From Chryseobacterium sp. Marseille-Q5410 (GTDB lineage: Bacteria; Bacteroidota; Bacteroidia; Flavobacteriales; Weeksellaceae): a stretch of 64,000 bases of DNA. The notes below the pieces were generated by a model. The model did no database searches and was not told the origin of the DNA. It worked only from the letters and a program-made list of their open reading frames with translations. Positions 54,354 through 62,283 of this stretch are shown here, piece by piece. Position 1 is the first letter of the stretch. Each line of letters starts with the position of its first letter. The position numbers were made by a program, and so were the translations under genes. The DNA is taken from positions 310,001 to 374,000 of the forward strand of contig CAMPOT010000001.1 in assembly GCA_946892665.1 (NCBI GenBank), in the 5' to 3' direction.

Positions 54354-55598
54354 TTAAATGAAGAAGTTCGCAATCGTATAGATCACCAAACCCACCAAAC
54401 CGCCGACCAAAGTGCCGTTCACGCGTATAAACTGCAAATCTTTGCCAACTTCCAGTTCTAGCTTTTCGCTGAGCTCTTTTCCTTGCCAGTTTCCTACGGT
54501 AGAACTGATTAAATCCCCGAACTGATGCGTGTTTCGGAGAATATATTTGTAAGCAGTTACCCGAACCCAATGGTCGATTTTATACTGAAGTTTTTCATCG
54601 GATTTTAGATTTTCCGAAAGTTCGGAAAGGTTTTTTTGCAAATATTTCTTTAATGCCGAATTTTCATCTTCCAATTCTTTCGATAAAGATTTTTTGATGG
54701 ATTCCCAAATGTCTTTTGAGTATTGGTTGATCTTTTCCTTTTTTAGAAAATCATTTTTAATCCCGCGAAATTCCTCCGTCCATTTTTCTTCAGTTTGTAT
54801 TTCATGGGAAAAAGCGTACAGCTTCTGGGTAATTTCACTTCGTAAAGAATGGTTTTGATCGTTTTCTACTTCCTCAAAAAAAGAAGAAAGTCCGTTAGTG
54901 ATTTTTTCGGCAATGGTGTCATCTACAAATTTCGGAATCAGGAAGAAACTTTCCTTTTTTACACGGTTTTTAACGATTTCCTGATTTTGCAGCACGTAAT
55001 CTTTTATCTGTTTTGAAAGACCGGTAATCATCCTTTGATGATCGTTTTTATCGAGAACATACTCGATTCCGTTGCCTAAAATATGATTGATTTTTATGTC
55101 ATCGGACATTTCTTTTGCTTTGTTTCCAATAAAATTTACCACCGCAGAATCATCTAATTTGTTCAAAATATCTAAAACAATATTCGACATTTCTTTTACC
55201 AAATTCTGTTGGTTGCATTCTTTTGAAAGCCATTCACCCACAAATTGCGAAATTTTAAGCTTTTGAATGTACGGACGAATATTCGAAGGCGAAAGGAAAT
55301 TAGAAACCACGAAATTCCCGAGATTATCGCCAATTCGGTCTTTGCTGTTTTCAATAAGATTCGTGTGTGGAATTTTCAGTCCTAAAGGATAGTTAAAAAG
55401 GGCTGTCACTGCAAACCAATCCGCTAATGCACCCACCATCGCCGCTTCCGAAAAAGCGCGGATGTACCCAATCCAATGCGCGGGATTTCTTTTCTCTAAA
55501 ATGGTGGTCGCCACAAAAATCACCGCCATCAAAACGAAAAGTCCTGTTGCAAATAATTTGTATTTTCTCAGCTGTATTTTTTTTTCTGCGTCGTTCAT
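54354..55598 (-). CDS. DUF445 family membrane protein
   Basis: Start is placed at ATG 55598 (MNDAEKKIQLRKYK, 414 residues); a TTG three codons upstream is possible. The N-terminus has a membrane segment (about 14-30) then the DUF445 block RAFSEAAMVGALADWFAVTALF, followed by a long helical cytoplasmic or periplasmic body (FLSPSNIRPYIQKLK onward). The C-terminus has a second hydrophobic stretch (about 395-412, VGGLVGLVIYTIANFF). The family is conserved and uncharacterised (YjiN-like). Convergent with pyrD. Confidence 0.88.
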   Translation of the reverse strand: MNDAEKKIQLRKYKLFATGLFVLMAVIFVATTILEKRNPAHWIGYIRAFSEAAMVGALADWFAVTALFNYPLGLKIPHTNLIENSKDRIGDNLGNFVVSNFLSPSNIRPYIQKLKISQFVGEWLSKECNQQNLVKEMSNIVLDILNKLDDSAVVNFIGNKAKEMSDDIKINHILGNGIEYVLDKNDHQRMITGLSKQIKDYVLQNQEIVKNRVKKESFFLIPKFVDDTIAEKITNGLSSFFEEVENDQNHSLRSEITQKLYAFSHEIQTEEKWTEEFRGIKNDFLKKEKINQYSKDIWESIKKSLSKELEDENSALKKYLQKNLSELSENLKSDEKLQYKIDHWVRVTAYKYILRNTHQFGDLISSTVGNWQGKELSEKLELEVGKDLQFIRVNGTLVGGLVGLVIYTIANFFI

Positions 55599-55675
55599 TA
55601 GGTCCAAATTTACTACTTTTGAAGAGCAAAATTCATTCTAAATACGATTTATCTTAAAAATCTGTTTTTAAAAAG

Positions 55676-56206
55676 ATGAAAACAATCCTAATTATTCTGA
55701 TGAGCATTTCCTTACAAATGTGTTCTCAGGTACATAAACCCGAAAAAGAAAAACAAATGGAAAATATTACCACCAACAGCAATCCTTATTACTCAAGGAC
55801 AGATCGTTCTAAATTAACCGTTAGCAACGAAGAATGGAGAAAAATCCTATCTCCGGATCTTTATGCAATCGCCCGCGAAGCTGCTACAGAAAGACCGTTC
55901 ACGGGAAAATATAATCAATTTGATGAACTCGGCGAATATTACTGCGCGGTTTGTGGGAACCATCTTTTCCGGTCAGACTCCAAGTTTTCTTCAACTTGCG
56001 GATGGCCTAGTTTTTTTGAAGCTGATAAAGAAGGAGTTGCTTACAACAGAGATTCTTCCCACGGAATGGAAAGAATTGAAGTGGTCTGCAAACGCTGCGA
56101 TTCGCATCTTGGGCACGTTTTCAACGATGGACCGGCTCCAACCGGAATGCGTTATTGCATGAATTCGGTTTCGTTGGAGTTTGTAGGAGATTCAGAAAAG
56201 AAATAA
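55676..56206 (+). CDS. msrB: Peptide-methionine (R)-S-oxide reductase, lipoprotein
   Basis: MsrB reduces methionine-(R)-sulfoxide in oxidised proteins. The 176-residue protein has a lipoprotein signal with lipobox LQMC (Cys 16), so it is likely anchored in the envelope. The MsrB domain shows the zinc Cys pairs Cys 90/93 (YYCAVCG) and Cys 138/141 (VCKRCDSHLGH), the catalytic Cys 161 in GMRYCMNSV, and TCGWPSFF. It ends at a terminator shared with the convergent metal operon. Confidence 0.94.
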   Translation: MKTILIILMSISLQMCSQVHKPEKEKQMENITTNSNPYYSRTDRSKLTVSNEEWRKILSPDLYAIAREAATERPFTGKYNQFDELGEYYCAVCGNHLFRSDSKFSSTCGWPSFFEADKEGVAYNRDSSHGMERIEVVCKRCDSHLGHVFNDGPAPTGMRYCMNSVSLEFVGDSEKK

Positions 56207-56208
56207 AA

Positions 56209-56237
56209 AAATTGCGGAACATGAAATTCCGCAATTT
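56209..56237. terminator. Bidirectional terminator between msrB and the metal operon
   Basis: Perfect 11-bp arms AAATTGCGGAA and TTCCGCAATTT (loop CATGAAA) begin three bases after the msrB stop. They are preceded by an A-run and followed by TTTATA, so both directions can use it. Confidence 0.8.
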
Positions 56238-56258
56238 ATATCTAAATAAAACTTTCAT

Positions 56259-56732
56259 CTAAGTTAAAGGTGCTCCAACTTGTAAATCGCAACGGTGATG
56301 CGGTTGGCCATGAGGCGGATTCAGAGCCGGTTTCGGACCGATATCTGCAGAGGAAGAAACCGAAGGAGCAGCTGATGGCGAAATTGGATTGGTGTTAAAA
56401 CCAGCATTTGGCGCACTTTGTGGTTGTACCACTTGCGGAGCGGCGTTTTGTACTGGTGCCGGACTGTCAATTGGCGCTCCAACAGCGATATCACATCTAT
56501 GGTAAGGTTCGCCGTGGGCTGGATTCAGCGCAGGTTTGCCACTTGGTGAAGTGTTGTCTGCTAAAGTATTTTTTTCCGAAGCGGAGATTGGGGAAGTTGC
56601 GTCTTCCGCGGATTTGGTTTCAGGTGCAGTGGTTGTTTGTGCCGCCGAATTTTGAGTCTCCGTGTTTTTGGTGTTTTTACAGGAAGTAGCGATAGCTGCA
56701 ACTGCAAAAATCATTACAATAACCTTTTTCAT
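56259..56732 (-). CDS. Lipoprotein with two KPALNPxHGxPxHRCD repeats
   Basis: The 157-residue protein has a lipoprotein signal (MKKVIVMIFAVAAIATSC, Cys 18). A Pro/Ala/Ser/Thr/Asn-rich, probably disordered chain carries two 22-residue copies of the motif KPALNPxHGxPxHRCDxxVGAP, at residues 66-87 and 134-155. Each copy has His-Gly, His-Arg-Cys-Asp: candidate metal ligands (H73, H78, C80 and H141, H146, C148). The gene lies 16 bases after the HMA/TonB receptor gene on the same strand and so is the third gene of the operon. A role in copper or other soft-metal binding at the outer membrane is an inference. Confidence 0.75.
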   Translation of the reverse strand: MKKVIVMIFAVAAIATSCKNTKNTETQNSAAQTTTAPETKSAEDATSPISASEKNTLADNTSPSGKPALNPAHGEPYHRCDIAVGAPIDSPAPVQNAAPQVVQPQSAPNAGFNTNPISPSAAPSVSSSADIGPKPALNPPHGQPHHRCDLQVGAPLT

Positions 56733-56748
56733 ATCTAATATTTTATTT

Positions 56749-59418
56749 TTAATTAAAGGAAAAATCTATACCTAGATAAAAGTTCGCAGGCATGATCGGA
56801 GCATATACCATTCCACCATCAAAATAATTTCCAAATGGATTTTTTGCGTCAATGATCGGCTGGTTTTGGGTATAGCTTGTTAGATTTTCTCCTCCCAAAT
56901 ATACACGAATATTTTGATTAAAGTTTCTGGAAATCTGCGCATTCAAAGTTGCAAATGAATCGGAATAATCCGCAAGTCTAAATTCTTCGGGATTCGAGTT
57001 GAGATTGGGAAGTTTTTGTTTTCCTACGAGTTGTAGCGTGGTGTCGAAATTCCAGAACCCTCCTTTTGAATTTTTTTCTGTAGAATAGGAAGCATTAAAA
57101 AATCCTCTGTTTTTCGCCATAAAAGGAATTTGTCTTTTTCCACCCGCAAAATCCGCTTGTACATCATAATATTTATAGGCAAGCCGCAATTCCAGGTTTT
57201 TTGCAGGAACAAAATCGAGCTGGGTTTGGAAGCTGTTGGCGAAGGATTTCCCATTAAGGTTATAAAAAACAATTTTGGTCGGCGAAATGTCCAAATCTGC
57301 CAACACCTGATCCTGGAAATCGGTTCGGAAAAAATCAGCTACTAAGGTCGCTTTTCTGTTGAAAAGTTTGAATTCCTGCTGAAGACTTGCTCCGTAATTC
57401 CAGGCGATTTCCGCTTGTAAATCATAAATTTCTCCCCCATTTTCTATGATTTCAATCTGTCTGTTGGAAGCGAAATATTGTTGGTTTTCAGCAAAAATAT
57501 TGGCCGTTCTGAATCCTTTTCCGGCAGAAAGTCTCAAGATTGTCTTCGGAGAAATGTCGTATTTAAAGTTCAATCTCGGTGTAAACTGCGTTCCGGCAAG
57601 GTTGTGAAAATCGGTTCTTGCACCCGCAACTAAGGTGTACTTTAAACCTGTTAATGTATATTCAAAGAATAGTCCGGGAACGGTTTCAGTTCTTTTAAAA
57701 TTCTGAGTCAGATAATTTTCATCGAAATCATCATACAAAAAACTCGCTCCAGCTTTGTATTTATGGTTGGTGTTACCTATGATGCTTTCGAAAATTAAAT
57801 TAGAATAAAACGTTTTTTCTTTGCCCAGATAATTTCTATTTCCAAAAAAACTGTCCTGCTGATGATAAGTAAACTGGTTCATCCAGCCGATACTTTGGTA
57901 AGGTTTTCCCTTAAAAACATAGCCGGTTTTATTCCAGATATCGAATTTGGCAATATCGATTCCAACTCCATACAGACTTTGTTGGCCTTGCGGAATGTCT
58001 TTATCGAAATCTTTTTGCCCGCCGAATCTTTCATCGTTAACGAAACTTATTCCAAAATGCGTACTCAATCCGGAGTTTTCTAAATCATTGTAATTCAATA
58101 AGTAAGCTGCATTAATCTGGTTTCCTGTCGGTTGGTCTAGAAATCCGTCGTCATTGGTATCCATTTTGGCCAAAGTCGCGTTTCCGTGGAGCAAAAAAGT
58201 TTGGTTCCAATGGTCGGAAACAGCGCTGGTTGAAGTGATGTTGGTTTCAAATCTTCCGTTCATATCACCGAAAAAATTCAGTGCTGTTTCTGGTTTTTCA
58301 TTAAATTTTAAAAATTCGGTGTTAATTTGGCCTGTAATACTTTCGTATCCGTTCGTAACGGTGCTTCCGCCTTTTGTTAGCTGAATTCCGCCAATCCATC
58401 TTCCGGGAATCAAATTCATTCCATAAGGTGATGCCAAACCGCGGATGGACGGCAAAAGTTCTTTTGTTAAAGAGGTGTACTTCTGGTCTAAACCTAACAT
58501 CTTCAGCTGCTTGGTTCCGGTAACCGCATTGCTGAATGCGACATCAACGGTTGCATTTGTTTCAAAACTTTCAGACAAATTACAGCAGGCCGCTTTCAGC
58601 AATTCTTTAGAGCTGATGTTGAAGGTAAGTCCGGTTTCTTTTTTGCTTAAAGCTGTTGCTTCACCCATTTTGATAATTTTCACTTCATCAATACTTTTGT
58701 CAACATGATCGGCATGAAGGGTAAAATCTTTTTTTGGAGCAGCAGATTCGTCGTGATGAACTAAATCGCTTTTTACTCCAAGCGGAAGATTTCTGTCGTA
58801 AAGGCAACAGCTTGGCAGATTTTTGTAAACATCATCAGTAGCTTTGTACATCTCATTATCATGGCCTACATTGGCAATCATTTTTAGAATTGCATCCGAC
58901 GATGTTTTAGTTGGATCGAAATCTAAGGTAACAAGTTGTGCATCAGCATCCCAGTTTGCAGAATTTGCACCTGCAGTTTTTGCTGCTTTTTCGATTCTGG
59001 CTTTGCAGGAACTGCAATTACCTCGCACAAAAAATTGGTTTGCAGCTTTTTTTGGGGTAGAATTCTCGGCTGACTTCAAGAAAGAAGGTTCTCTTTCATA
59101 ATGGCAACAACTCGGTAGTTCGTTATAAACATTATTTGGAGCTGCGAATTTTTCGTTATCATGCCCTGCTTCCGCAATTTTTTTTAGAAGTTCATCAGGA
59201 TTTGTTTTTGCGGTGTCGAATTCTACCGTAAGTTGTTGGGTTTCTGCTGACCAGCGAGCAGAATTTGTTCCCGCTTTTAATGCAGTGGTTTCGATTCGTT
59301 CTTTGCACATTCCGCACTCGCCTTTCACCATAAAAGTGGCAGTGGAAATGGTTTGCGCAAAAATAATATTGGAGAATAAAAGTGAAAAAGCAACAAGGCT
59401 TTTGAGAATTGTTTTCAT
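56749..59418 (-). CDS. TonB-dependent receptor with two N-terminal HMA domains
   Basis: The 889-residue protein has a signal peptide (about 1-21) and two HMA-like units repeated with an exact spacing of 100 residues: CxxC at 35-38 (CGMC) and 135-138 (CSSC), GHDNE at 85-89 and 185-189, LPSCC at 101-105 and 201-205. A His-rich linker (LVHHDESAAP, TLHADHVD) leads to a TonB plug and a beta-barrel from about residue 350 (ending FYLGIDFSFN). The usual receptor has a carboxypeptidase-like N-domain; here metal-binding domains take its place. A role in TonB-dependent import or binding of copper is inferred. Confidence 0.88.
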   Translation of the reverse strand: MKTILKSLVAFSLLFSNIIFAQTISTATFMVKGECGMCKERIETTALKAGTNSARWSAETQQLTVEFDTAKTNPDELLKKIAEAGHDNEKFAAPNNVYNELPSCCHYEREPSFLKSAENSTPKKAANQFFVRGNCSSCKARIEKAAKTAGANSANWDADAQLVTLDFDPTKTSSDAILKMIANVGHDNEMYKATDDVYKNLPSCCLYDRNLPLGVKSDLVHHDESAAPKKDFTLHADHVDKSIDEVKIIKMGEATALSKKETGLTFNISSKELLKAACCNLSESFETNATVDVAFSNAVTGTKQLKMLGLDQKYTSLTKELLPSIRGLASPYGMNLIPGRWIGGIQLTKGGSTVTNGYESITGQINTEFLKFNEKPETALNFFGDMNGRFETNITSTSAVSDHWNQTFLLHGNATLAKMDTNDDGFLDQPTGNQINAAYLLNYNDLENSGLSTHFGISFVNDERFGGQKDFDKDIPQGQQSLYGVGIDIAKFDIWNKTGYVFKGKPYQSIGWMNQFTYHQQDSFFGNRNYLGKEKTFYSNLIFESIIGNTNHKYKAGASFLYDDFDENYLTQNFKRTETVPGLFFEYTLTGLKYTLVAGARTDFHNLAGTQFTPRLNFKYDISPKTILRLSAGKGFRTANIFAENQQYFASNRQIEIIENGGEIYDLQAEIAWNYGASLQQEFKLFNRKATLVADFFRTDFQDQVLADLDISPTKIVFYNLNGKSFANSFQTQLDFVPAKNLELRLAYKYYDVQADFAGGKRQIPFMAKNRGFFNASYSTEKNSKGGFWNFDTTLQLVGKQKLPNLNSNPEEFRLADYSDSFATLNAQISRNFNQNIRVYLGGENLTSYTQNQPIIDAKNPFGNYFDGGMVYAPIMPANFYLGIDFSFN

Positions 59419-59487
59419 TTTTTTTTAATAATTTAATTTAATAAAAGTTTTGCCAAAAGAACATACTTTCGGCTGTCGTTCAATAAA

Positions 59488-59862
59488 TTAAGCTATTTTG
59501 GGCGGTTGCCAGATATTATGAAAACTAGATGAAAAAAATAGAATTTCATAGTTGAAATTTATTTTTTTATGGATTGTGTTTTTAGTCGAAGTGGCATAAA
59601 TCTCCGGAGAAATAAAGTGGAAAACGGCACCCAACGAACAAGTGTGGCATTTTGCACAATCGTTTGCGCAGTTGTTTTGCTCAGATTTTTTTGAAGGATT
59701 TTCCGGTTGACAAGGTTTTTTATCCTCGCTTTTGCAGCAATTTTCTTTTGCTGATTTCAGCTCGCAACATTTTTGAGCAGTTTGGGCAAAAGTCATTTGG
59801 CTTGGAAGTACAAAAACTGCCAAACCGATAATCATTAAAAAGATTTTAGCAAATTTCGCCAT
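59488..59862 (-). CDS. Small Cys-rich exported protein (HYC_CC_PP type)
   Basis: The 124-residue protein has a signal peptide (MAKFAKIFLMIIGLAVFVLPSQMTFAQ, cleavage about residue 27) and nine Cys, all in the mature part: Cys 32/33, 42/43, 51, then a cluster C65-x3-C69-x2-C72-H73-x-C75 (CANDCAKCHTC). The C-terminus IWQPPKIA resembles the Pro-Pro end of the family that I recall as HYC_CC_PP, found beside metal-related TonB receptors. It starts the operon with the HMA/TonB gene (69-base gap). Its TACCTTTG element is seven bases before the ATG. Confidence 0.72.
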   Translation of the reverse strand: MAKFAKIFLMIIGLAVFVLPSQMTFAQTAQKCCELKSAKENCCKSEDKKPCQPENPSKKSEQNNCANDCAKCHTCSLGAVFHFISPEIYATSTKNTIHKKINFNYEILFFSSSFHNIWQPPKIA

Positions 59863-59869
59863 GCTTTTG

Positions 59870-59877
59870 CAAAGGTA
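59870..59877 (-). promoter_or_regulatory. Probable -7 element of the metal operon
   Basis: TACCTTTG on the minus strand (TAnnTTTG match) ends seven bases before the first ATG of the operon, which implies a leaderless or very short-leader mRNA. The -33 half is not clear, so regulation by an activator is possible. Confidence 0.45.
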
Positions 59878-59947
59878 TATAATTTTATTTTAAGAAAAAT
59901 AGATGAGTTAAAGTTTCTTAATTAGATGTTAAAAAGTATTCATTTAA

Positions 59948-59977
59948 TTGTTTGATAATTAAATAATTGTAGTTTTG
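59948..59977 (+). promoter_or_regulatory. Promoter of the L,D-transpeptidase-like gene
   Basis: TTG (59948-59950), a 19-base spacer and TAGTTTTG (59970-59977) fit the consensus. The ATG is 30 bases downstream. Confidence 0.7.
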
Positions 59978-60007
59978 CGAACTCAATTTTATTTAACATA
60001 ATATCAA

Positions 60008-60772
60008 ATGAAGAAAATTCTTTTAGCACTGGTTTTGGTTTTCATTGTCGCGACATCTTTTTATAAAAATAATATGGCGATGGATTTAAACTCAAAACCA
60101 ATATTAGAAGCTAAACTGAAAAATAAGTCGAATGCATCGATGAAAAATTCAGTAAAAGTGGTTGGCAATGAACTCTACACGTCTCTTAGTTTTGTAGGTT
60201 TTGATACGCTTAATTCTGAAGTTTTTGCCAAAGCATTTTTAGGATTTCAGCAACTTAAAAAAGCTGGTAAACTTCCGGAAAATTCTCATCTTCTCACCAT
60301 TTGCGATTTCTCTTTATCTTCTACAAAAAAAAGATTGTGGGTGATCGATCTTGAAAATAAAAAAGTACTTTTTAATTCTCTAGTTGCTCATGGGAAAAAT
60401 ACGGGTGAAGAATTTGCAACTGCATTTTCAAACACAGAAAGTTCTTACCAAAGCAGCCTTGGTTTCTATGTAACCGAAACCACTTACAATGGAAGTAATG
60501 GCTATTCCCTGAAACTTTTAGGAATGGATGCGGGGTACAATGATGCGGCTTTGCAACGGGCAATTGTGATGCATGGAGCGGATTATGTAAGCGAAGATTT
60601 TATAAAATCTCAGAAAAGAATCGGGAGAAGTTGGGGCTGTCCTGCAGTTCCTAGAGCTTTGGCAGAACCTATCATCAATACCATTAAAGGGAAAAATTGT
60701 TTATTCATTTATTATCCCGATCAGCAATATTTGTCAGAATCCGAATGGTTAAAATCTGAAGAATTTAGCTAA
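60008..60772 (+). CDS. Murein L,D-transpeptidase catalytic-domain family protein
   Basis: The 254-residue protein has an N-terminal hydrophobic segment (MKKILLALVLVFIVATSFY) that may be a signal or anchor, a helical region to about residue 90, and a YkuD-like C-terminal domain. Catalytic elements are VMHGADYVSEDF with the His, and RSWGCPAVPRALAEP with the Cys. In L,D-transpeptidases this pair makes 3-3 cross-links or attaches proteins to peptidoglycan. The exact reaction here is unknown. Closed by the shared terminator at 60773. Confidence 0.88.
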   Translation: MKKILLALVLVFIVATSFYKNNMAMDLNSKPILEAKLKNKSNASMKNSVKVVGNELYTSLSFVGFDTLNSEVFAKAFLGFQQLKKAGKLPENSHLLTICDFSLSSTKKRLWVIDLENKKVLFNSLVAHGKNTGEEFATAFSNTESSYQSSLGFYVTETTYNGSNGYSLKLLGMDAGYNDAALQRAIVMHGADYVSEDFIKSQKRIGRSWGCPAVPRALAEPIINTIKGKNCLFIYYPDQQYLSESEWLKSEEFS

Positions 60773-60807
60773 AAAATCCGGTTAGCAATCGCGCTAACCG
60801 GATTTTA
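60773..60807. terminator. Bidirectional terminator between L,D-transpeptidase and GLPGLI genes
   Basis: A perfect 12-bp stem (AATCCGGTTAGC / GCTAACCGGATT) is flanked by A- and T-runs that serve both convergent genes. Confidence 0.85.
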
Positions 60808-60808
60808 A

Positions 60809-61633
60809 TTATTTCAATTCTATAGGATTGTTTTTGGTCTTTAGTTCATCTTTCATGCGTTGTTCGAATTCTTTTCTTTGATTAAGATTGGTTTGCGGAC
60901 GCATTCCGCCGGAGTTTCCGCTCATTGACATAGGCGGTGGTGGTGGAGAAAAAGAAGTAGGATCTTTTCGAAATTTCTCTAACTGCTGATTAAAAACGGT
61001 TCTTTTAACCTTGATGATGTTGCCTCGCTGCTCGAACACGGTTGGTGAAGGAATTTTTTTCGTTTCTTTCAGGTCGAAAGAATAATCCCCTTTTGCATCT
61101 TCAATTTTTACAATGAGACCTGGCAAACCTGCTAATTTATAAGGGCCATCCTGAATTGGGAGGTCTGTCGCAAACCACGCGTACCAAGTTCTGCCAGCGA
61201 ATTTGGTTTCCGCTTTTTGGGTTTTGTAATCTCCAATTTTTGCAGTCTCAGCAAGAATTTTCCATTCCATCGGACGATCCTCATCATAAGCATATTGGTC
61301 GCGCCCAATTCTGGAGTTATACGTTTTTGTGCCGGTTTTGAAATCTTTTTCAATGGTAAAATCAATATCCGAACGCAGGTTTTGCATTTGAGTTCTATCG
61401 AAAGAGCCGCCTCGTGTTTCCCTCATTTTAGAAAGCAGTGAGTCGCGCTGAAGCCGTTTTTCACCATAAAATATAGATTTTTCAGGTGTAGCATCCAAAA
61501 AAGCCATTTCTGTTTTGAGGTTATTTTGATCCGTAGAATCTGGTTTTATCGAAACTTGATAAATGAATCGGGTGGTTTGCGCTAAAGCAATATGAGAAAC
61601 AAAAAGCAGGGTAATAATGGTCAAATTCTTCAT
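60809..61633 (-). CDS. GLPGLI family protein (second copy)
   Basis: This 274-residue exported protein is a paralogue of the gene at 351-1247. The signal peptide is MKNLTIITLLFVSHIALAQ; the signature GLPGLIVKIED lies at residues 169-179, preceded by WYAWFATDLPIQDGPY. The tail has a Pro-rich stretch (SPPPPPMSM). The function of the family is unknown. It is divergent from iscA, separated by 150 bases. Confidence 0.92.
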   Translation of the reverse strand: MKNLTIITLLFVSHIALAQTTRFIYQVSIKPDSTDQNNLKTEMAFLDATPEKSIFYGEKRLQRDSLLSKMRETRGGSFDRTQMQNLRSDIDFTIEKDFKTGTKTYNSRIGRDQYAYDEDRPMEWKILAETAKIGDYKTQKAETKFAGRTWYAWFATDLPIQDGPYKLAGLPGLIVKIEDAKGDYSFDLKETKKIPSPTVFEQRGNIIKVKRTVFNQQLEKFRKDPTSFSPPPPPMSMSGNSGGMRPQTNLNQRKEFEQRMKDELKTKNNPIELK

Positions 61634-61724
61634 GCGATTTTTTTAATGTTTTTTTGATGAATTTAGTTGGGAAATGTTAAATAATTTCGTCTATTGAATG
61701 CATAGACAAATATAGCTTCACAAA

Positions 61725-61755
61725 TTTGATTTTCATTATATTATTAGTAATTTTG
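61725..61755 (+). promoter_or_regulatory. Promoter of the iscA-sufB-sufC genes
   Basis: TTTG (61725-61728), a 19-base spacer and TAATTTTG (61748-61755) match the Bacteroidetes consensus. The ATG of the IscA-like gene is 28 bases downstream. Confidence 0.75.
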
Positions 61756-61783
61756 CAATCTAAAATCAGTCTAAATAAAAACA

Positions 61784-62113
61784 ATGATAAAAGTAAGCGA
61801 TCATGCGAAAGAAAAGGCCATCCAGCTGATGACAGAAGATGGTTTTAAGCCTTTCGAAGATTTCATAAGAGTCGGCGTGAAAAGCGGTGGATGCTCAGGT
61901 TTAGAGTACGTTCTGAAATTCGATAATGAGAAATCGGATGCCGATCAAATTTTCGAAGACAACGGAATTAAAATAATTGTAGATAAAAAATCTATTCTTT
62001 ATTTAGCCGGAACCACTTTGGAATATTCGGGAGGATTGAACGGTAAAGGTTTTGTTTTTAATAATCCCAATGCAAGCAGAACCTGCGGTTGTGGGGAATC
62101 TTTTTCCCTTTAA
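61784..62113 (+). CDS. HesB/IscA-family Fe-S assembly protein
   Basis: The 109-residue A-type protein has the three conserved Cys in GVKSGGCSGLEYV and SRTCGCGES, the binding site of the family. It is a carrier or assembler of Fe-S clusters. It could be called SufA or ErpA; the sequence does not decide which. It leads the iscA-sufB-sufC run with a good promoter. Confidence 0.94.
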   Translation: MIKVSDHAKEKAIQLMTEDGFKPFEDFIRVGVKSGGCSGLEYVLKFDNEKSDADQIFEDNGIKIIVDKKSILYLAGTTLEYSGGLNGKGFVFNNPNASRTCGCGESFSL

Positions 62114-62283
62114 TTAAAAGATCAAATGTTTTTTGTAAAATATTATAAAAAATATTATTAATCTTGAAATTTAATTAATGATTGCTAAATATTTTCCATA
62201 AAGTTGTCGATAATCAATCGTAAATCGATAATAAAAAAAGAAACTATTTTTTTAATCATCTAATTTTTTAATCATTTAATTAA

